NCBI RefSeq assembly: GCF_000412635.1
Contig: NZ_ASTG01000021.1
Coordinates: 1 to 64,000 of the forward strand
Source of the DNA: Sphingobium bisphenolivorans
GTDB lineage: Bacteria > Pseudomonadota > Alphaproteobacteria > Sphingomonadales > Sphingomonadaceae
Length of the DNA: 64,000 nt
Reading direction: 5' to 3'
This document shows positions 1-13,134 of this stretch, one piece after another. The position numbers were made by a program, and so were the translations under genes. Each line of letters begins with the position of its first letter. The first letter of the stretch is position 1. Below the pieces are notes generated by a model. That model did not search any database. It was not told the DNA's origin and was given only the letters and a program-made list of their open reading frames with translations.

Positions 1-2
1 CT

Positions 3-131
3 GACGTCGATGCCTACCGTGAATCTGTGTCCCTACAATGCACAGGGGCCAATTCGTTGATGACTTTGACGGGATCGGTCCGGGTAAGCAGCCGATGGAG
101 TGCATTCACGCGATCGCGTTTGCATAGCTGA
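3..131 (+). other. open frame running off the left edge, unassigned
   Basis: A 42-codon frame is open from the window edge to a TGA at 129-131. I do not recognise the peptide and no domain is visible. It could be the C-terminus of a gene lying to the left or simply chance. The next recognisable gene, ligI, is read from the opposite strand and ends at 192. Confidence 0.15.
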
Positions 132-146
132 GGGCCTCAGGCTCCT

Positions 147-177
147 TTGCCTATCCATTCATCTTTGTGAATGGCAA
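147..177 (-). terminator. hairpin 3' of ligI, possible terminator
   Basis: The 7-base arms CCATTCA (155-161) and TGAATGG (168-174) pair around a 6-base loop. TTGCC (147-151) can extend the stem against GGCAA (173-177), but those bases overlap the inner arm. The hairpin lies 15 bases beyond the ligI stop codon. There is no T-run, so it is a weak terminator or an RNA 3'-end stabiliser at best. Confidence 0.3.
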
Positions 178-191
178 GACTTCGAGAAGCG

Positions 192-2119
<1,928 letters not shown>

Positions 2120-2127
<8 letters not shown>

Positions 2128-2794
2128 ATTTCAGCCCCATCTCGGCAAGGCGGCCGCGCATCTCGTATATGTCTAGACCGAGCTCGCCCGAGGCGAGCCG
2201 CTGACGTTTGGCCTCCTCATTGGCTTCGCGCGTCTGGGCCATTTTCAATACTGCGGCGGCATCGGCTCGCGGCACGACGCACACGCCGTCGTCGTCGGCG
2301 ATGACGACGTCTCCGGGATTGACCAGAGCATTGGCGCAGACCACCGGGACGTTTACTGAACCCAGCGTCGCCTTGACCGTGCCCTGCGCATGAACCGCCT
2401 TTGACCAGACCGGGAAGTTCATCTGGGTGAGATCGCGCACGTCGCGCACGCCGGCGTCGATGATGAGGCCGCGGCAGCCCCGCGCCTGCGCCGAGGTCGC
2501 CAGCAGGTCGCCGAAATAGCCGTCGGTGCAGGGGCTGGTCGGCGCCAGCACGAGAACGTCCCCCGCCTGAAGCTGCTCGATCGCGACATGCACCATCCAG
2601 TTATCGCCCGGGGGCGCCGAGATGGTGACCGCGCTGCCCGCGATGCGCGCGCCTGCGTAAATGGGACGCATATGCGGCGCCATCAGCCCGGTGCGGCCCT
2701 GCGCCTCATGGACGGTCGCAACCCCGCACAGGGCCAGACCGTCAACCACGGATGCTTCCGCACGCTCGATCGACTGAACGACGATACCGGACAA
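2120..2794 (-). CDS. ligK: 4-carboxy-4-hydroxy-2-oxoadipate aldolase LigK
   Basis: A 224-aa class II aldolase of the RraA-like fold. It cleaves 4-carboxy-4-hydroxy-2-oxoadipate to pyruvate and oxaloacetate, the last step of the pathway, and enzymes of this family usually also decarboxylate oxaloacetate. The [13 protein letters not shown] segment carries the conserved Arg-Asp pair. I place the start at a TTG (2794) because AAGGAGAA sits 5 bases upstream and the next residues, [12 protein letters not shown], begin the conserved domain. An upstream ATG at 2836 would add 14 unlike residues and bypass this ribosome site. It heads the leftward ligKUI operon, divergent from the LysR regulator. Confidence 0.92.
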
Positions 2795-2897
2795 GGTGTT
2801 TCTCCTTTGACAGAACAGTCGAAAGAATGACCCCATGGCGCGCCAAGCCGCAAATGGGTTCTATGCCTGTCTGATAAGAATTTGCTAAGTCACGTCC
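2795..2897. promoter_or_regulatory. divergent ligK / LysR control region
   Basis: This gap of about 100 bases holds the promoters of the leftward ligKUI operon and the rightward LysR gene. LysR-type regulators normally bind such divergent regions. A T-N11-A pattern is present around 2866-2878, but I see no convincing long dyad, so the operator is not placed. Confidence 0.5.
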
Positions 2898-4067
2898 ATG
2901 GAACGGTTCAACGTCAATCTCCGCCACCTGCGCGCTTTCCTTGCGATCATGGAGACGGGCAGCGTCACGGCCGCCGCACGCGCCGTCCATCTTACGCAGC
3001 CCGCCGTCACGCAGGGCATCGCAAAGCTCGAGCGGCGGTTCGAAGCGTCGCTGTTCGAGCGGCAACCTGGCCAGATGATACCCACGCCGGCGGCGGAGCT
3101 TCTGGCATATCGCGCCGCGCCGATCATGCGGCTCGTGGGACAAGCGCGGGCTACCGCAGCGCAGGTGTCCGCTTTCCTCGCGCTCGCGCGCGCCGGCGGC
3201 TACGCGGGCGCGGCCACGGCCATGGATTTGAGCGAGGCGTCGGTGCACCGTGCCGTCAGCGATCTTTCGCTTGCCTTAGGACAGACCCTCGTCGAGCGGC
3301 GGGGAAGGGGGGTAGTTCTCACGGCGCGGGGGTTTGCGCTTGCCCGTAACTTCCGGTTGGCGCTGGCGGAACTGCGTTCGGCCGACGTGGAATTGGCGGC
3401 TCTGCGGGGACAGGAGACCGGACGGATCACGATCGGGGCGATGCCACTGTCACGCGCCCGCGTCCTGCCCAGCGCGATCGCGGCCTTTCATCGCGTTAAG
3501 TCCGACATAGACGTGGTGGTTGTCGAGGGATCCTACGCTGAGCTTGCGGGGCCTCTGCATGACGGTGAGATCGACATGATGGTCGGCGCCGTCAGGCCGC
3601 GGGTTTCGGCGGACATCACGCAAACGGCCTTGTTCGACGATCCGCTTATTGTTCTTGCCGCAGCCCATCATCCGCTCGCAAGAGCAGCGGAAGCGCCAAC
3701 TATCGCCGACCTGGCGCGCTTCCCCTGGATTGTCGCGGCCGCAGGCACGCCGCTGCGGAACCATTGGCGGTCGATATTCGAGACAGCGGGCGTAGAGCCC
3801 CCTCGCGTTCCCATCGAATGCGGATCCGTGATGATGGTGAGGCAGATTCTTATTGAAAGCGATTTCCTGACCTTGCTGTCTCCCGACCAGGTCAGCGTAG
3901 AACTCGAAGCAGGTTGGCTCGTGAAGATAGAGAGCGCGGCATCGCTCCCGTCACGCACCATCGGCCTTACGCTCCGCGCGGATTGGCGCCCCACGCCAGC
4001 CCAGGCCACGATGATCAACCTGATCGAGGGACAGGCCAGATTGCTAGGCGATCACGAGACTTCGTAA
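2898..4067 (+). CDS. LysR-type regulator with tandem N-terminal HTH domains, probable lig pathway regulator
   Basis: A 389-aa protein, about 90 residues longer than a usual LysR regulator. The reason is visible: residues 6-65 form one LysR winged helix-turn-helix (FLAIMETGSVTAAARA, then TQPAVTQGIAKLERRF) and residues 80-140 form a second (FLALARAGGYAGAATA, then SEASVHRAVSDLSLALG). A normal substrate-binding domain follows from about residue 150. The gene lies between the two lig operons and divergent from ligK, so it is the obvious regulator of both, responding to protocatechuate or a pathway intermediate. By position it would be the LigR counterpart, but I cannot confirm orthology without alignment. 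Confidence 0.88.
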   Translation: MERFNVNLRHLRAFLAIMETGSVTAAARAVHLTQPAVTQGIAKLERRFEASLFERQPGQMIPTPAAELLAYRAAPIMRLVGQARATAAQVSAFLALARAGGYAGAATAMDLSEASVHRAVSDLSLALGQTLVERRGRGVVLTARGFALARNFRLALAELRSADVELAALRGQETGRITIGAMPLSRARVLPSAIAAFHRVKSDIDVVVVEGSYAELAGPLHDGEIDMMVGAVRPRVSADITQTALFDDPLIVLAAAHHPLARAAEAPTIADLARFPWIVAAAGTPLRNHWRSIFETAGVEPPRVPIECGSVMMVRQILIESDFLTLLSPDQVSVELEAGWLVKIESAASLPSRTIGLTLRADWRPTPAQATMINLIEGQARLLGDHETS

Positions 4068-4084
4068 ATTCTAATGAAACGAGA

Positions 4085-4099
4085 GCCAATCCGATTGGC
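4085..4099. promoter_or_regulatory. 15-base perfect palindrome upstream of the ligJABC operon
   Basis: GCCAATC-C-GATTGGC is a perfect dyad centred 40 bases upstream of the ATG at 4132, in the 64-base gap after the LysR gene. It may be an operator for the rightward lig operon. It could also act as a weak terminator of the LysR gene, though no T-run follows. Confidence 0.4.
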
Positions 4100-4131
4100 C
4101 GCGCCGCTGGCGTCGGCACTAGAGTTGGCCC

Positions 4132-5013
4132 ATGGATCAGCATGGCGTCACCGTCATTGGTTTTGGAGAAGCAGGCCGCAGCTTTGCGAAAGCTGGACTG
4201 TGGTTTGCCTCCGCGCGCGTCTTCGATGTGGCGACCGATGACCCGGTCCACGCGAACGACAAGCGCGTCGACTATGCGGTAGCGGGCATCAGGGGATGCA
4301 ATACGCTGGCCGAGGCGGTCGCAGGCGCGAGGCTGGTGCTGTCTCTGGTCACGGCCGATCAGGCACTGGCCGCCGCACGCGCGGTCGCGCCGCTAATCGA
4401 GAGCGGCGCCATTTTCTGCGACATGAACAGTGTTGCGCCTGCTACCAAGCGGAGCGCTGCTGAGGCGGTCGAAGGCGCCGGCGGTCGTTATGTCGACGTA
4501 GCAATCATGTCTCCCGTCGAGCCGGGGAGGCTCGGCGCGCCGCTGCTGCTGAGTGGGGCGGCAGCGGATCAGGCGGCAACCGCCCTCGCAGGGCTTGGCT
4601 TCACCAACATCCGGGTGGTGGGCGAGGAGATCGGTCAGGCCTCCGCAATTAAGATGATCCGCTCGGTAATGGTCAAGGGTATCGAGGCGCTGACCGCCGA
4701 ATGCGTTCTGGCGGCGGAGGAAGCCGGAGTCACCGCGGAAGTGCTCGGTTCGCTCGGCCCCGACTGGGAAACCAAGGCCGACTATAATCTCGACCGAATG
4801 ATGATCCACGGCCTGCGCCGCGCCGCGGAGATGGAGGAGGTGGCCGCCACGCTGGATGCCTTGGGCACGGGCAGCGGAATGACCCAGGCAGCCATCGCGC
4901 TGCACCGGCGCATCGGCCTGCTCGACATTGTCATGCCGCCCGAGGGCCTGACGGCCAAGATCGACCGCATCGCAAGCGAGATGGACAAGGACGGAAAGGC
5001 AAATGCCGCATGA
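4132..5013 (+). CDS. NAD(P)-binding oxidoreductase with DUF1932 domain
   Basis: A 293-aa protein of the 6-phosphogluconate / beta-hydroxyacid dehydrogenase superfamily. It starts with a Rossmann dinucleotide motif (VIGFGEAGRSFA, residues 8-19), and the C-terminal third matches the DUF1932 helical domain, with a Lys-containing KMIRSVMVKG helix near residue 178. It is the first gene of the ligJABC operon and overlaps ligJ by 4 bases (ATGA). Its step in protocatechuate catabolism is unclear because LigC already supplies the dehydrogenase. It might act on a side product or a related substrate such as a gallate-derived acid. Confidence 0.8.
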   Translation: MDQHGVTVIGFGEAGRSFAKAGLWFASARVFDVATDDPVHANDKRVDYAVAGIRGCNTLAEAVAGARLVLSLVTADQALAAARAVAPLIESGAIFCDMNSVAPATKRSAAEAVEGAGGRYVDVAIMSPVEPGRLGAPLLLSGAAADQAATALAGLGFTNIRVVGEEIGQASAIKMIRSVMVKGIEALTAECVLAAEEAGVTAEVLGSLGPDWETKADYNLDRMMIHGLRRAAEMEEVAATLDALGTGSGMTQAAIALHRRIGLLDIVMPPEGLTAKIDRIASEMDKDGKANAA

Positions 5014-6031
5014 CGCTGATTATCGACTGCCACGGCCATTACACGGTGCTTCCCAAGGGGCACGACGCCTGGCGCGAAGAACAGAAGGCCGCATTCAAGG
5101 CCGGAACGCCCTGTCCGCCCTATCCCGATATTTCCGACGATGAGATTCGCGAGACGATCGAGGCGAACCAGCTCCGCCTCATCAAGGAGCGTGGCGCGGA
5201 CCTCACCATCTTCTCTCCCCGCGCCTCGGCCATGGCGCCGCATGTCGGCGACGAGGCAGTGGCGAAGGAATGGGCGATCCGCTGCAACGACCTGATCGCC
5301 CGCGTGGTCGGCCTGTTCCCCGAAACCTTCGTCGGCGTGTGCATGCTGCCGCAGAGCCCCAAGGCAGACATGGCCAACTCGATCGCCGAGCTGGAACGTT
5401 GCGTGACGGAGTTGGGCTTCATTGGCTGCAACCTGAACCCCGATCCGGGCGGCGGTCACTTCACCCATCCGCCGCTGACCGACCGCTACTGGTATCCGTT
5501 CTACGAGAAGATGGTGGAGCTGGACGTGCCGGCGATGATCCACGTCTCGGGAAGCTGCAACCCGGCGATGCACGCCACGGGCGGCTATTACATCGCGGCC
5601 GACACGGTGGCCTTCATGCAATTGCTGGAAGGGGACCTGTTCAAGGACTTCCCGACCCTGCGCCTCATCATCCCGCATGGCGGCGGCGCGGTGCCCTATC
5701 ATTGGGGCCGCTACCGGGGCCTCGCCGACATGCTGAAGAAGCCGTCGCTCGACACCCATCTGATGAACAACATCTTCTTCGACACCTGCGTCTATCACCA
5801 GCCGGGCATCGACCTGATGGCGGACGTGATCGAGAACAAGAACATCCTGTTCGGCAGCGAGATGGTGGGTGCGGTGCGGGGAATCGACCCGACCACCGGC
5901 CATTACTTCGATGACACCAAGCGTTACATCGACGCGCTCGAGATCAACGAGGCGGAGCGCCACGCGATCTTCGAAGGCAATGCGCGCCGTGTTTTCCCGA
6001 GGCTCGACCGACAGTTGAAGGAGAGGGGGCT

Positions 6032-6035
<4 letters not shown>
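5010..6035 (+). CDS. ligJ: 4-oxalomesaconate hydratase LigJ
   Basis: A 341-aa amidohydrolase-fold hydratase that adds water to the tautomer made by LigU, giving 4-carboxy-4-hydroxy-2-oxoadipate for LigK. The N-terminal DCHGHYT metal-binding motif (residues 6-12), the central HVSGSCNPAMHATGG segment and the IPHGGGAVPYHWGR segment are typical of LigJ. The ATG overlaps the upstream stop (ATGA) and its own stop overlaps ligA in the same way, so the genes are translationally coupled. Length and context make this a firm call. Confidence 0.94.
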
Positions 6036-7281
<1,246 letters not shown>

Positions 7282-7302
7282 CCCCTGACAAGGAGACCTC
7301 TC

Positions 7303-8259
7303 ATGCGCATTGCCATGGCCGGTGCCGGCGCCTTTGGTGAAAAGCACCTCGACGGCCTGAAGAATATCGACGGCGTCACCGTTACCTCGCTCGTCGGTCG
7401 TGAGCTCGCGCCAACCAGGGTGGTCGCCGAGAAATACGGCATCGGTCACGTCACGACGGATCTGGATGAAACTTTGGCTCGCGATGATGTCGACGCTGTC
7501 ATCCTGGCCACGCCGACGCAGATGCACGCCGCGCAGGCCATTGCCTGCATGGAGGCGGGCAAGCATGTCGAGGTGGAGATTCCGCTGGCCGACAGTTGGG
7601 CCGATGCGCAAGCGGTGCTGGCGAAACAGAAGGAAACCGGCCTCGTTTGCATGGTCGGGCACACGCGCCGCTTCAACCCGTCGCATCAATATGTGCATAA
7701 GCGTATCAGGGCAGGGGAGCTGAACGTCCAGCAGATGGATGTTCAGACCTATTTCTTCCGCCGCACGAACATCAACGCCAAGGGCGAACCCCGCAGCTGG
7801 ACGGACCATCTGCTGTGGCACCATGCCGCGCATACGGTCGACCTGTTCGCCTATCAGGCGGGAAAGATCGTCGAGGCCCATGCCATGCAGGGACCGGTCC
7901 ACCCCGAACTGGGCATCGCCATGGACATGTCGATCCAGCTCAAGAGCGAGACGGGCGCGCTCTGCACCCTTTCGCTGAGTTTCAACAACGATGGGCCGCT
8001 TGGCACCTATTTTCGATATATCTGTGACAACGGCACCTACATCGCGCGATACGATGATCTGGTGAACGGCAGAGAGGAGGCGATCGACGTCTCGAATGTC
8101 GACGTCTCCATGAACGGGATTGAGCTGCAGGATCGCGAATTCATCGCAGCGATCCGCGAAGGGCGCGAGCCGAACAGCTCGGTCGGGCAGGTTTTTGATT
8201 GCTATCGTGTGCTCGGAGAACTCGCCGACAGCTTTGAAAAGCGAGACGGATGGTCGTGA
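7303..8259 (+). CDS. ligC: 4-carboxy-2-hydroxymuconate-6-semialdehyde dehydrogenase LigC
   Basis: A 318-aa Gfo/Idh/MocA-family NADP-dependent dehydrogenase. It begins with a Rossmann motif (MAGAGAFGEKH, residues 4-14), and the family EKP-like position falls in HVEVEIPLAD near residue 90. It oxidises the hemiacetal form of the ring-cleavage product to 2-pyrone-4,6-dicarboxylate, the LigI substrate. AAGGAGA lies 7 bases before the ATG. It closes the ligJABC set and overlaps the next gene by 10 bases. Confidence 0.94.
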   Translation: MRIAMAGAGAFGEKHLDGLKNIDGVTVTSLVGRELAPTRVVAEKYGIGHVTTDLDETLARDDVDAVILATPTQMHAAQAIACMEAGKHVEVEIPLADSWADAQAVLAKQKETGLVCMVGHTRRFNPSHQYVHKRIRAGELNVQQMDVQTYFFRRTNINAKGEPRSWTDHLLWHHAAHTVDLFAYQAGKIVEAHAMQGPVHPELGIAMDMSIQLKSETGALCTLSLSFNNDGPLGTYFRYICDNGTYIARYDDLVNGREEAIDVSNVDVSMNGIELQDREFIAAIREGREPNSSVGQVFDCYRVLGELADSFEKRDGWS

Positions 8260-9242
8260 AACGACCATTGGTGGGCCGGTCGATCTCGCCGATCGGCCTC
8301 GGCTGCATGAACCTTAGCTGGGCCTATGCGGCACCGCCAACACAGGAGGACTCCGCGCGGTTGCTCAATCGGGCGCTCGACCTTGGCTACGAGCATCTCG
8401 ACACCGCGCGGCTTTACGCGAATGGCGGTAACGAGACGCTGCTTGGCGAGGCGCTGAAAGGACGGCGCGCGGAGTTCTTCCTCGCATCAAAGACCGGGCT
8501 ATTCGCCGAAGGGACCAAACGCTGGGTCGATTGCAGCCCCGCAACGATCAGGCGCAGCTGCGAAGAAAGCCTGAAGGCGCTCCGGACCGACTTTATCGAC
8601 CTCTACTACCTGCACCGTCGCGATTTCACCGTCCCAATCGAGGAATGGGCGGGCGCGATGGGTGAACTCGTTCGCGAGGGCAAGATCGGCGGTTACGGCC
8701 TCTCGGAGATGAGCGCCGAAACGCTCCGCACAGCCCACGCAGTGCATCCGGTGGCGGCCGTGCAGGTTGAATACTCGCTGTGGACCCGCAATCCTGAGAT
8801 CGCCATGCTGTCCGCATCGCGCGAGCTTGGCGTTGCCCTCGTCGCTTTTTCACCGCTTGGGCGTGGCGTCTTCGCCAACGGCGTGCGCGATCCATCCACG
8901 CTCGGCGAGCACGATATCCGCCGCGGTCATCCGCGCTTCAGTGCCCAGAACTGGCCCATAAATCTCTCGCTGGCGGAAAGCTTCAATCTCGTCGCCGCCA
9001 GACAAGGGGTATCGCCAGCCCAGTTGGCGCTGGCGTGGGTCCTCTCGCGGGGAGAGCATGTTCACGCCATTCCCGGCACTTCCAAGCTGGAACATCTCGG
9101 GGAAAATATTGGGCGGCCGGGCTGGCGTCCCGATCAGGCCGTTCTCGACGAGCTGGACGGGCTGATCAACCAGCGGACGGTGGCAGGCCCTCGCTATCCA
9201 GACGCGATGCAAAAGACCATGGATTCGGAAGATTTCAATTAG
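8250..9242 (+). CDS. aldo/keto reductase
   Basis: A 330-aa aldo/keto reductase with the expected catalytic set: Asp and Tyr in DTARLYANG (about residues 51-56), Lys in ASKTG and His in YYLHRRD. NADPH-dependent reduction of an aldehyde or ketone is the family reaction. Its ATG lies 10 bases inside the end of ligC, so it is cotranscribed with the lig operon. This gene is not part of the core pathway. It could process aldehydes related to protocatechuate, such as protocatechualdehyde or vanillin, but that is only inference from position. Confidence 0.85.
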   Translation: MVVKRPLVGRSISPIGLGCMNLSWAYAAPPTQEDSARLLNRALDLGYEHLDTARLYANGGNETLLGEALKGRRAEFFLASKTGLFAEGTKRWVDCSPATIRRSCEESLKALRTDFIDLYYLHRRDFTVPIEEWAGAMGELVREGKIGGYGLSEMSAETLRTAHAVHPVAAVQVEYSLWTRNPEIAMLSASRELGVALVAFSPLGRGVFANGVRDPSTLGEHDIRRGHPRFSAQNWPINLSLAESFNLVAARQGVSPAQLALAWVLSRGEHVHAIPGTSKLEHLGENIGRPGWRPDQAVLDELDGLINQRTVAGPRYPDAMQKTMDSEDFN

Positions 9243-9350
9243 ATTTCGCTTCTCGAGGAAGGTCGTCGTTTTGCGGCAAGGCCATCGAACCGAGACGGTG
9301 TCCAATTGTCCGCCAATCCGCCTGCGAGCACCATAGGAGAAGAAATCCCT

Positions 9351-10433
9351 GTGTCTGAACTTCAGTCAACCGACGAAAAACCTGCACGACGCCGATCTCG
9401 CAAGAATTTCCTCCCGTCGCCCTCGTCGTCCAACCAGGAAGATCTCCCGCCTGTTGCACGCTACCAGGCAAGCAAAGAGGAAATGATCGATCTTTATCGT
9501 CAGATGATCCTCATCCGGCGCTTCGAGGAAAGAGCCGGCCAGCTTTACGGCCTCGGCCTCATCGGCGGCTTCTGCCATCTCTATATCGGACAGGAAGCGG
9601 TGGCGGTTGGCCTCCAGTCGGCGATGACGGTGGGCAAGGACAGCGTCATCACCGGCTATCGCGATCATGGCCACATGCTCGCTTACGGCATCGACCCGAA
9701 GGTGATCATGGCCGAATTGACCGGTCGTGCCGCCGGCATCTCGCGCGGCAAGGGTGGCTCGATGCACATGTTCTCGGTCGAGCATGGCTTCTACGGCGGC
9801 CATGGCATAGTCGGCGCGCAGGTCAGTCTCGGCACCGGTTTGGCGTTCAAGCACAAATATACCGGGGATGGCGGAGTCTGCCTGGCCTATTTTGGCGACG
9901 GCGCGGCCAACCAGGGCCAGGTGTACGAGAGCTTCAACATGGCCGAGCTATGGAAGCTGCCGATCATCTTCGTGATCGAGAACAACCAGTACGCCATGGG
10001 CACCAGCGTCAACCGCGCCTCAGCTGAGGACCAGTTGTATCGCCGGGGCGAGAGCTTCCGCATCCCCGGGATGCAAGTCGACGGCATGGACGTGCTCGCG
10101 GTGCACGGCGCTGCCAAGGTGGCGCTTGAACGAGTGCGGGGAGGCAAGGGGCCGGTGCTCCTGGAACTGAAGACTTACCGCTATCGCGGCCATTCCATGT
10201 CTGATCCCGCCAAATACCGCTCGCGCGAGGAGGTGCAGGCGGTGCGCGAAAAGTCCGACCCCATTGAGCTTCTCAAGAAAGAGTTGGAGGCGGCCGGCGT
10301 TTCCGAGGACGAACTGAAGACGCTGGAGAAGGACATTCGCCGGATCGTGCAGGACGCTGCCGATTTCGCCGAGCAGGCGCCGGAGCCGGAGCTTTTCGAA
10401 CTATATACCGACGTGCTGGTGGAACAGTATTGA
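9351..10433 (+). CDS. pdhA: pyruvate dehydrogenase E1 component, alpha subunit
   Basis: A 360-aa thiamine diphosphate enzyme subunit that decarboxylates pyruvate as part of the pyruvate dehydrogenase complex. The ThDP-binding segment [17 protein letters not shown] and the C-terminal [11 protein letters not shown] loop are clear. I chose the GTG at 9351 because GGAG lies 11 bases upstream; a TTG at 9306 would add 15 residues with no ribosome site. The first 30 residues are basic and low complexity, as in other alpha-proteobacterial PdhA. The stop overlaps the pdhB ATG by 1 base. It starts a four-gene operon placed right after the pyruvate-producing lig genes. Confidence 0.92.
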   Translation: MSELQSTDEKPARRRSRKNFLPSPSSSNQEDLPPVARYQASKEEMIDLYRQMILIRRFEERAGQLYGLGLIGGFCHLYIGQEAVAVGLQSAMTVGKDSVITGYRDHGHMLAYGIDPKVIMAELTGRAAGISRGKGGSMHMFSVEHGFYGGHGIVGAQVSLGTGLAFKHKYTGDGGVCLAYFGDGAANQGQVYESFNMAELWKLPIIFVIENNQYAMGTSVNRASAEDQLYRRGESFRIPGMQVDGMDVLAVHGAAKVALERVRGGKGPVLLELKTYRYRGHSMSDPAKYRSREEVQAVREKSDPIELLKKELEAAGVSEDELKTLEKDIRRIVQDAADFAEQAPEPELFELYTDVLVEQY

Positions 10434-11818
10434 TGGCGATTGAACTGAAGATGCCCGCGCTTTCTCCCACCATGGAGGAAGGCACGCTCACCAAGTGGCT
10501 GGTCACGGAAGGCGACGTGGTTAAATCCGGCGACATCCTGGCCGAGATCGAGACCGACAAGGCGACGATGGAGTTCGAGGCGGTCGACGAAGGCACGGTC
10601 GCGAAGATCGTCGTCGCTGAGGGCACCGACGGGGTGAAGGTGGGCGAGGTAATCGCGCTGATCGCCGGCGAGGGCGCAGAAGAAGGCGCGGAAACTGCTT
10701 CGGCCGACGAGGAGAAGCGAGACGTACCCAAACCCGAATCCGCGGGAACCCAAAGAGCGGAGAACCGCGGCCAGCAGCTTGTGGTGTCGCCGACGCAGGC
10801 GACCGTCGCCGATCCGGACATCCCCGCGGGCACCGAGATGGTCAAGACCACCGTGCGCGAGGCGCTGCGCGACGCGATGGCCGAGGAGATGCGGGCCGAC
10901 GACCGCGTTTTCGTGATGGGCGAGGAAGTGGCGCAATATCAGGGTGCCTACAAGGTGACGCAGGGCCTGTTGGACGAGTTCGGCGACCGGCGCGTCATCG
11001 ACACGCCGATCACGGAATACGGCTTTGCCGGCGTCGGCACCGGCGCGGCGATGGGCGGCCTACGCCCCATCGTGGAGTTCATGACCTTCAACTTCGCCAT
11101 GCAGGCGATCGACCACATCATAAATTCGGCTGCCAAGACCAACTACATGTCGGGCGGCCAGATGCGCTGCCCCATCGTGTTTCGCGGCCCCAATGGCGCG
11201 GCGAGCCGCGTCGGTGCGCAGCACAGCCAGAACTATGCCCCTTGGTACGCTAATGTGCCTGGATTGATCGTCATCGCACCCTATGACGCGGCTGACGCCA
11301 AGGGGCTTCTCAAGGCTGCGATCCGGTCCGAGGATCCAGTGGTTTTCCTCGAGAACGAACTGACATACGGCCGGGTCTTCGACGTGCCGAAGCTGGAGGA
11401 CTGGGTCCTGCCGATCGGCAAGGCGCGGATCGTCCGAAAGGGCAGGGACGTGACGCTCGTATCCTACTCTATAGGGGTGGGGATCGCTCTGGAGGCCGCC
11501 GAGACGCTAGCGAGCGATGGGATCGAGGCGGAAGTCATCGACCTGCGCACGCTGCGTCCGCTCGACAAGGCAACTGTGCTGGAAAGCCTAAAAAAGACCA
11601 ACCGCATGGTGGTGGTCGAGGAAGGCTGGCCGGTGTGCTCGATCGCGTCCGAGATTTCCGCGATCGCTATGGAGGACGGGTTCGATGATCTCGATGCACC
11701 CGTGCAGCGCGTGACCAACGAGGATGTGCCGCTGCCTTATGCCGCAAACCTGGAAAAGGCAGCACTCCTCAAGGCTGGGGATGTCATCGAGGCGGTGAAA
11801 AAAGTCTGTTACCGTTGA
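10433..11818 (+). CDS. pdhB: pyruvate dehydrogenase E1 beta subunit with N-terminal lipoyl domain
   Basis: A 461-aa protein in two parts. Residues 1-80 are a lipoyl domain with the lipoylated Lys in [17 protein letters not shown], and from about residue 135 runs the transketolase-like E1 beta subunit ([17 protein letters not shown], then the C-terminal [13 protein letters not shown]). A lipoyl domain on E1 beta is known in alpha-proteobacteria such as Sinorhizobium and Zymomonas, and fits the organism. The linker (about residues 82-130) is Glu-, Ala- and Gln-rich. The ATG overlaps the pdhA stop. Confidence 0.93.
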   Translation: MAIELKMPALSPTMEEGTLTKWLVTEGDVVKSGDILAEIETDKATMEFEAVDEGTVAKIVVAEGTDGVKVGEVIALIAGEGAEEGAETASADEEKRDVPKPESAGTQRAENRGQQLVVSPTQATVADPDIPAGTEMVKTTVREALRDAMAEEMRADDRVFVMGEEVAQYQGAYKVTQGLLDEFGDRRVIDTPITEYGFAGVGTGAAMGGLRPIVEFMTFNFAMQAIDHIINSAAKTNYMSGGQMRCPIVFRGPNGAASRVGAQHSQNYAPWYANVPGLIVIAPYDAADAKGLLKAAIRSEDPVVFLENELTYGRVFDVPKLEDWVLPIGKARIVRKGRDVTLVSYSIGVGIALEAAETLASDGIEAEVIDLRTLRPLDKATVLESLKKTNRMVVVEEGWPVCSIASEISAIAMEDGFDDLDAPVQRVTNEDVPLPYAANLEKAALLKAGDVIEAVKKVCYR

Positions 11819-11836
11819 AGATTCCGGAGTTCCCAA

Positions 11837-13105
11837 ATGCCGATCGATATCAAGATGCCCGCGCTCTCTCCCACCATGGAGCAAGGCACTCTGGCCAAGT
11901 GGCTGGTCAAGGAAGGCGATACGGTCTCGGCAGGCGATATCCTGGCGGAAATCGAAACCGACAAGGCGACAATGGAATTCGAAGCGGTGGACGAGGGCAC
12001 GATCCTGTCCATCGCCATTCCCGAAGGCAGCGAAGACGTGAAGGTCGGCACGGTGATCGCCACGCTGGGGGAAGAAGGCGAGGAAGCCGCTGCTCCGGCA
12101 CCGAAAGCCAAGGAAAAGCCAGCCCCCAAGGAAACGAAAGCCGAGGCGCAATCCGAACCCGCTCCTGCCCCAACGCCCGCACCCGCTTCGAAAGCCGCAG
12201 CCGCACCGGCGCAGAAAGGCGACCGGATCGTCGCCTCGCCGCTCGCGCGGCGCATCGCCGAGCAGAAAGGCGTCGATCTTGCGGCAGTGAAGGGCAGCGG
12301 CCCCAATGGCCGGATCGTGAAGGCCGACGTCGAAGCGACGAGGCCGGGCGCTCCTGCCGCCGAAGCGCAGGCCGTTTCCAGGCCGCTGACCGAAGCTGTG
12401 CCCGATTTCGGCATTCCGTTTGAGGATGTGAAGCTGTCCAGCATGCGCAAGGTGATTGCGCGCCGTCTGACCGAATCGAAGCAGCAGGTGCCGCACATCT
12501 ACCTGACCGTGGACGTGCGTCTCGATGCACTACTCAAACTGCGTGCGGAACTCAACGACGCCTTGACGTCGCGCGGGGTCAAGCTTTCGGTCAACGATAT
12601 GCTGATCAAGGCGTTGGGCTTGGCCCTGATGCAGGTTCCGGCCTGCAACGTGTCCTTCGCGGGCGATGTCATGCGCCAGTACAAGCGCGCGGATATTTCG
12701 GTGGCCGTCAGCATTCCCGGCGGGCTCATCACCCCGATCGTCACCGATCCCTCGGCCAAGGGGCTGGCCCAGATATCGGCCGAGATCGGCGATCTCGCCG
12801 CCCGGGCCAAGGACGGAAAGCTGCAACCGCACGAATATCAGGGCGGAACCGCCAGCCTTTCCAATATGGGCATGATGGGGATCAAGCAGTTCGAAGCGGT
12901 GATCAACCCGCCGCAGGGCATGATCATGGCCATCGGTGCGGGCGAGAAGCGGCCCTGGGTGTTGGAGGATGGCCAGCTCGGTGTCGCCACCGTCATGTCC
13001 GTCACCGGCAGCTTCGACCATCGCGCCATCGATGGTGCGGATGGCGCCCAGCTCATGACCGCTTTCCGCGAGCTGGTGGAAAAGCCCCTGGGTCTGTTGG
13101 CCTGA
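11837..13105 (+). CDS. pdhC: dihydrolipoyl acetyltransferase (PDH E2)
   Basis: A 422-aa E2 core. An N-terminal lipoyl domain (Lys in [10 protein letters not shown], about residue 42) is followed by an Ala/Pro/Lys-rich linker (about 85-130), a peripheral subunit-binding domain ([17 protein letters not shown], about 133-165) and the catalytic acyltransferase domain ending with the active-site [13 protein letters not shown] motif. It transfers the acetyl group to CoA. The lipoyl domain closely resembles that of PdhB upstream, suggesting duplication. GGAG-type spacing before the ATG is weak, but the family match decides the start. Confidence 0.93.
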   Translation: MPIDIKMPALSPTMEQGTLAKWLVKEGDTVSAGDILAEIETDKATMEFEAVDEGTILSIAIPEGSEDVKVGTVIATLGEEGEEAAAPAPKAKEKPAPKETKAEAQSEPAPAPTPAPASKAAAAPAQKGDRIVASPLARRIAEQKGVDLAAVKGSGPNGRIVKADVEATRPGAPAAEAQAVSRPLTEAVPDFGIPFEDVKLSSMRKVIARRLTESKQQVPHIYLTVDVRLDALLKLRAELNDALTSRGVKLSVNDMLIKALGLALMQVPACNVSFAGDVMRQYKRADISVAVSIPGGLITPIVTDPSAKGLAQISAEIGDLAARAKDGKLQPHEYQGGTASLSNMGMMGIKQFEAVINPPQGMIMAIGAGEKRPWVLEDGQLGVATVMSVTGSFDHRAIDGADGAQLMTAFRELVEKPLGLLA

Positions 13106-13134
13106 GCCCCGAATACGATCAATCGGAGGGTTCA

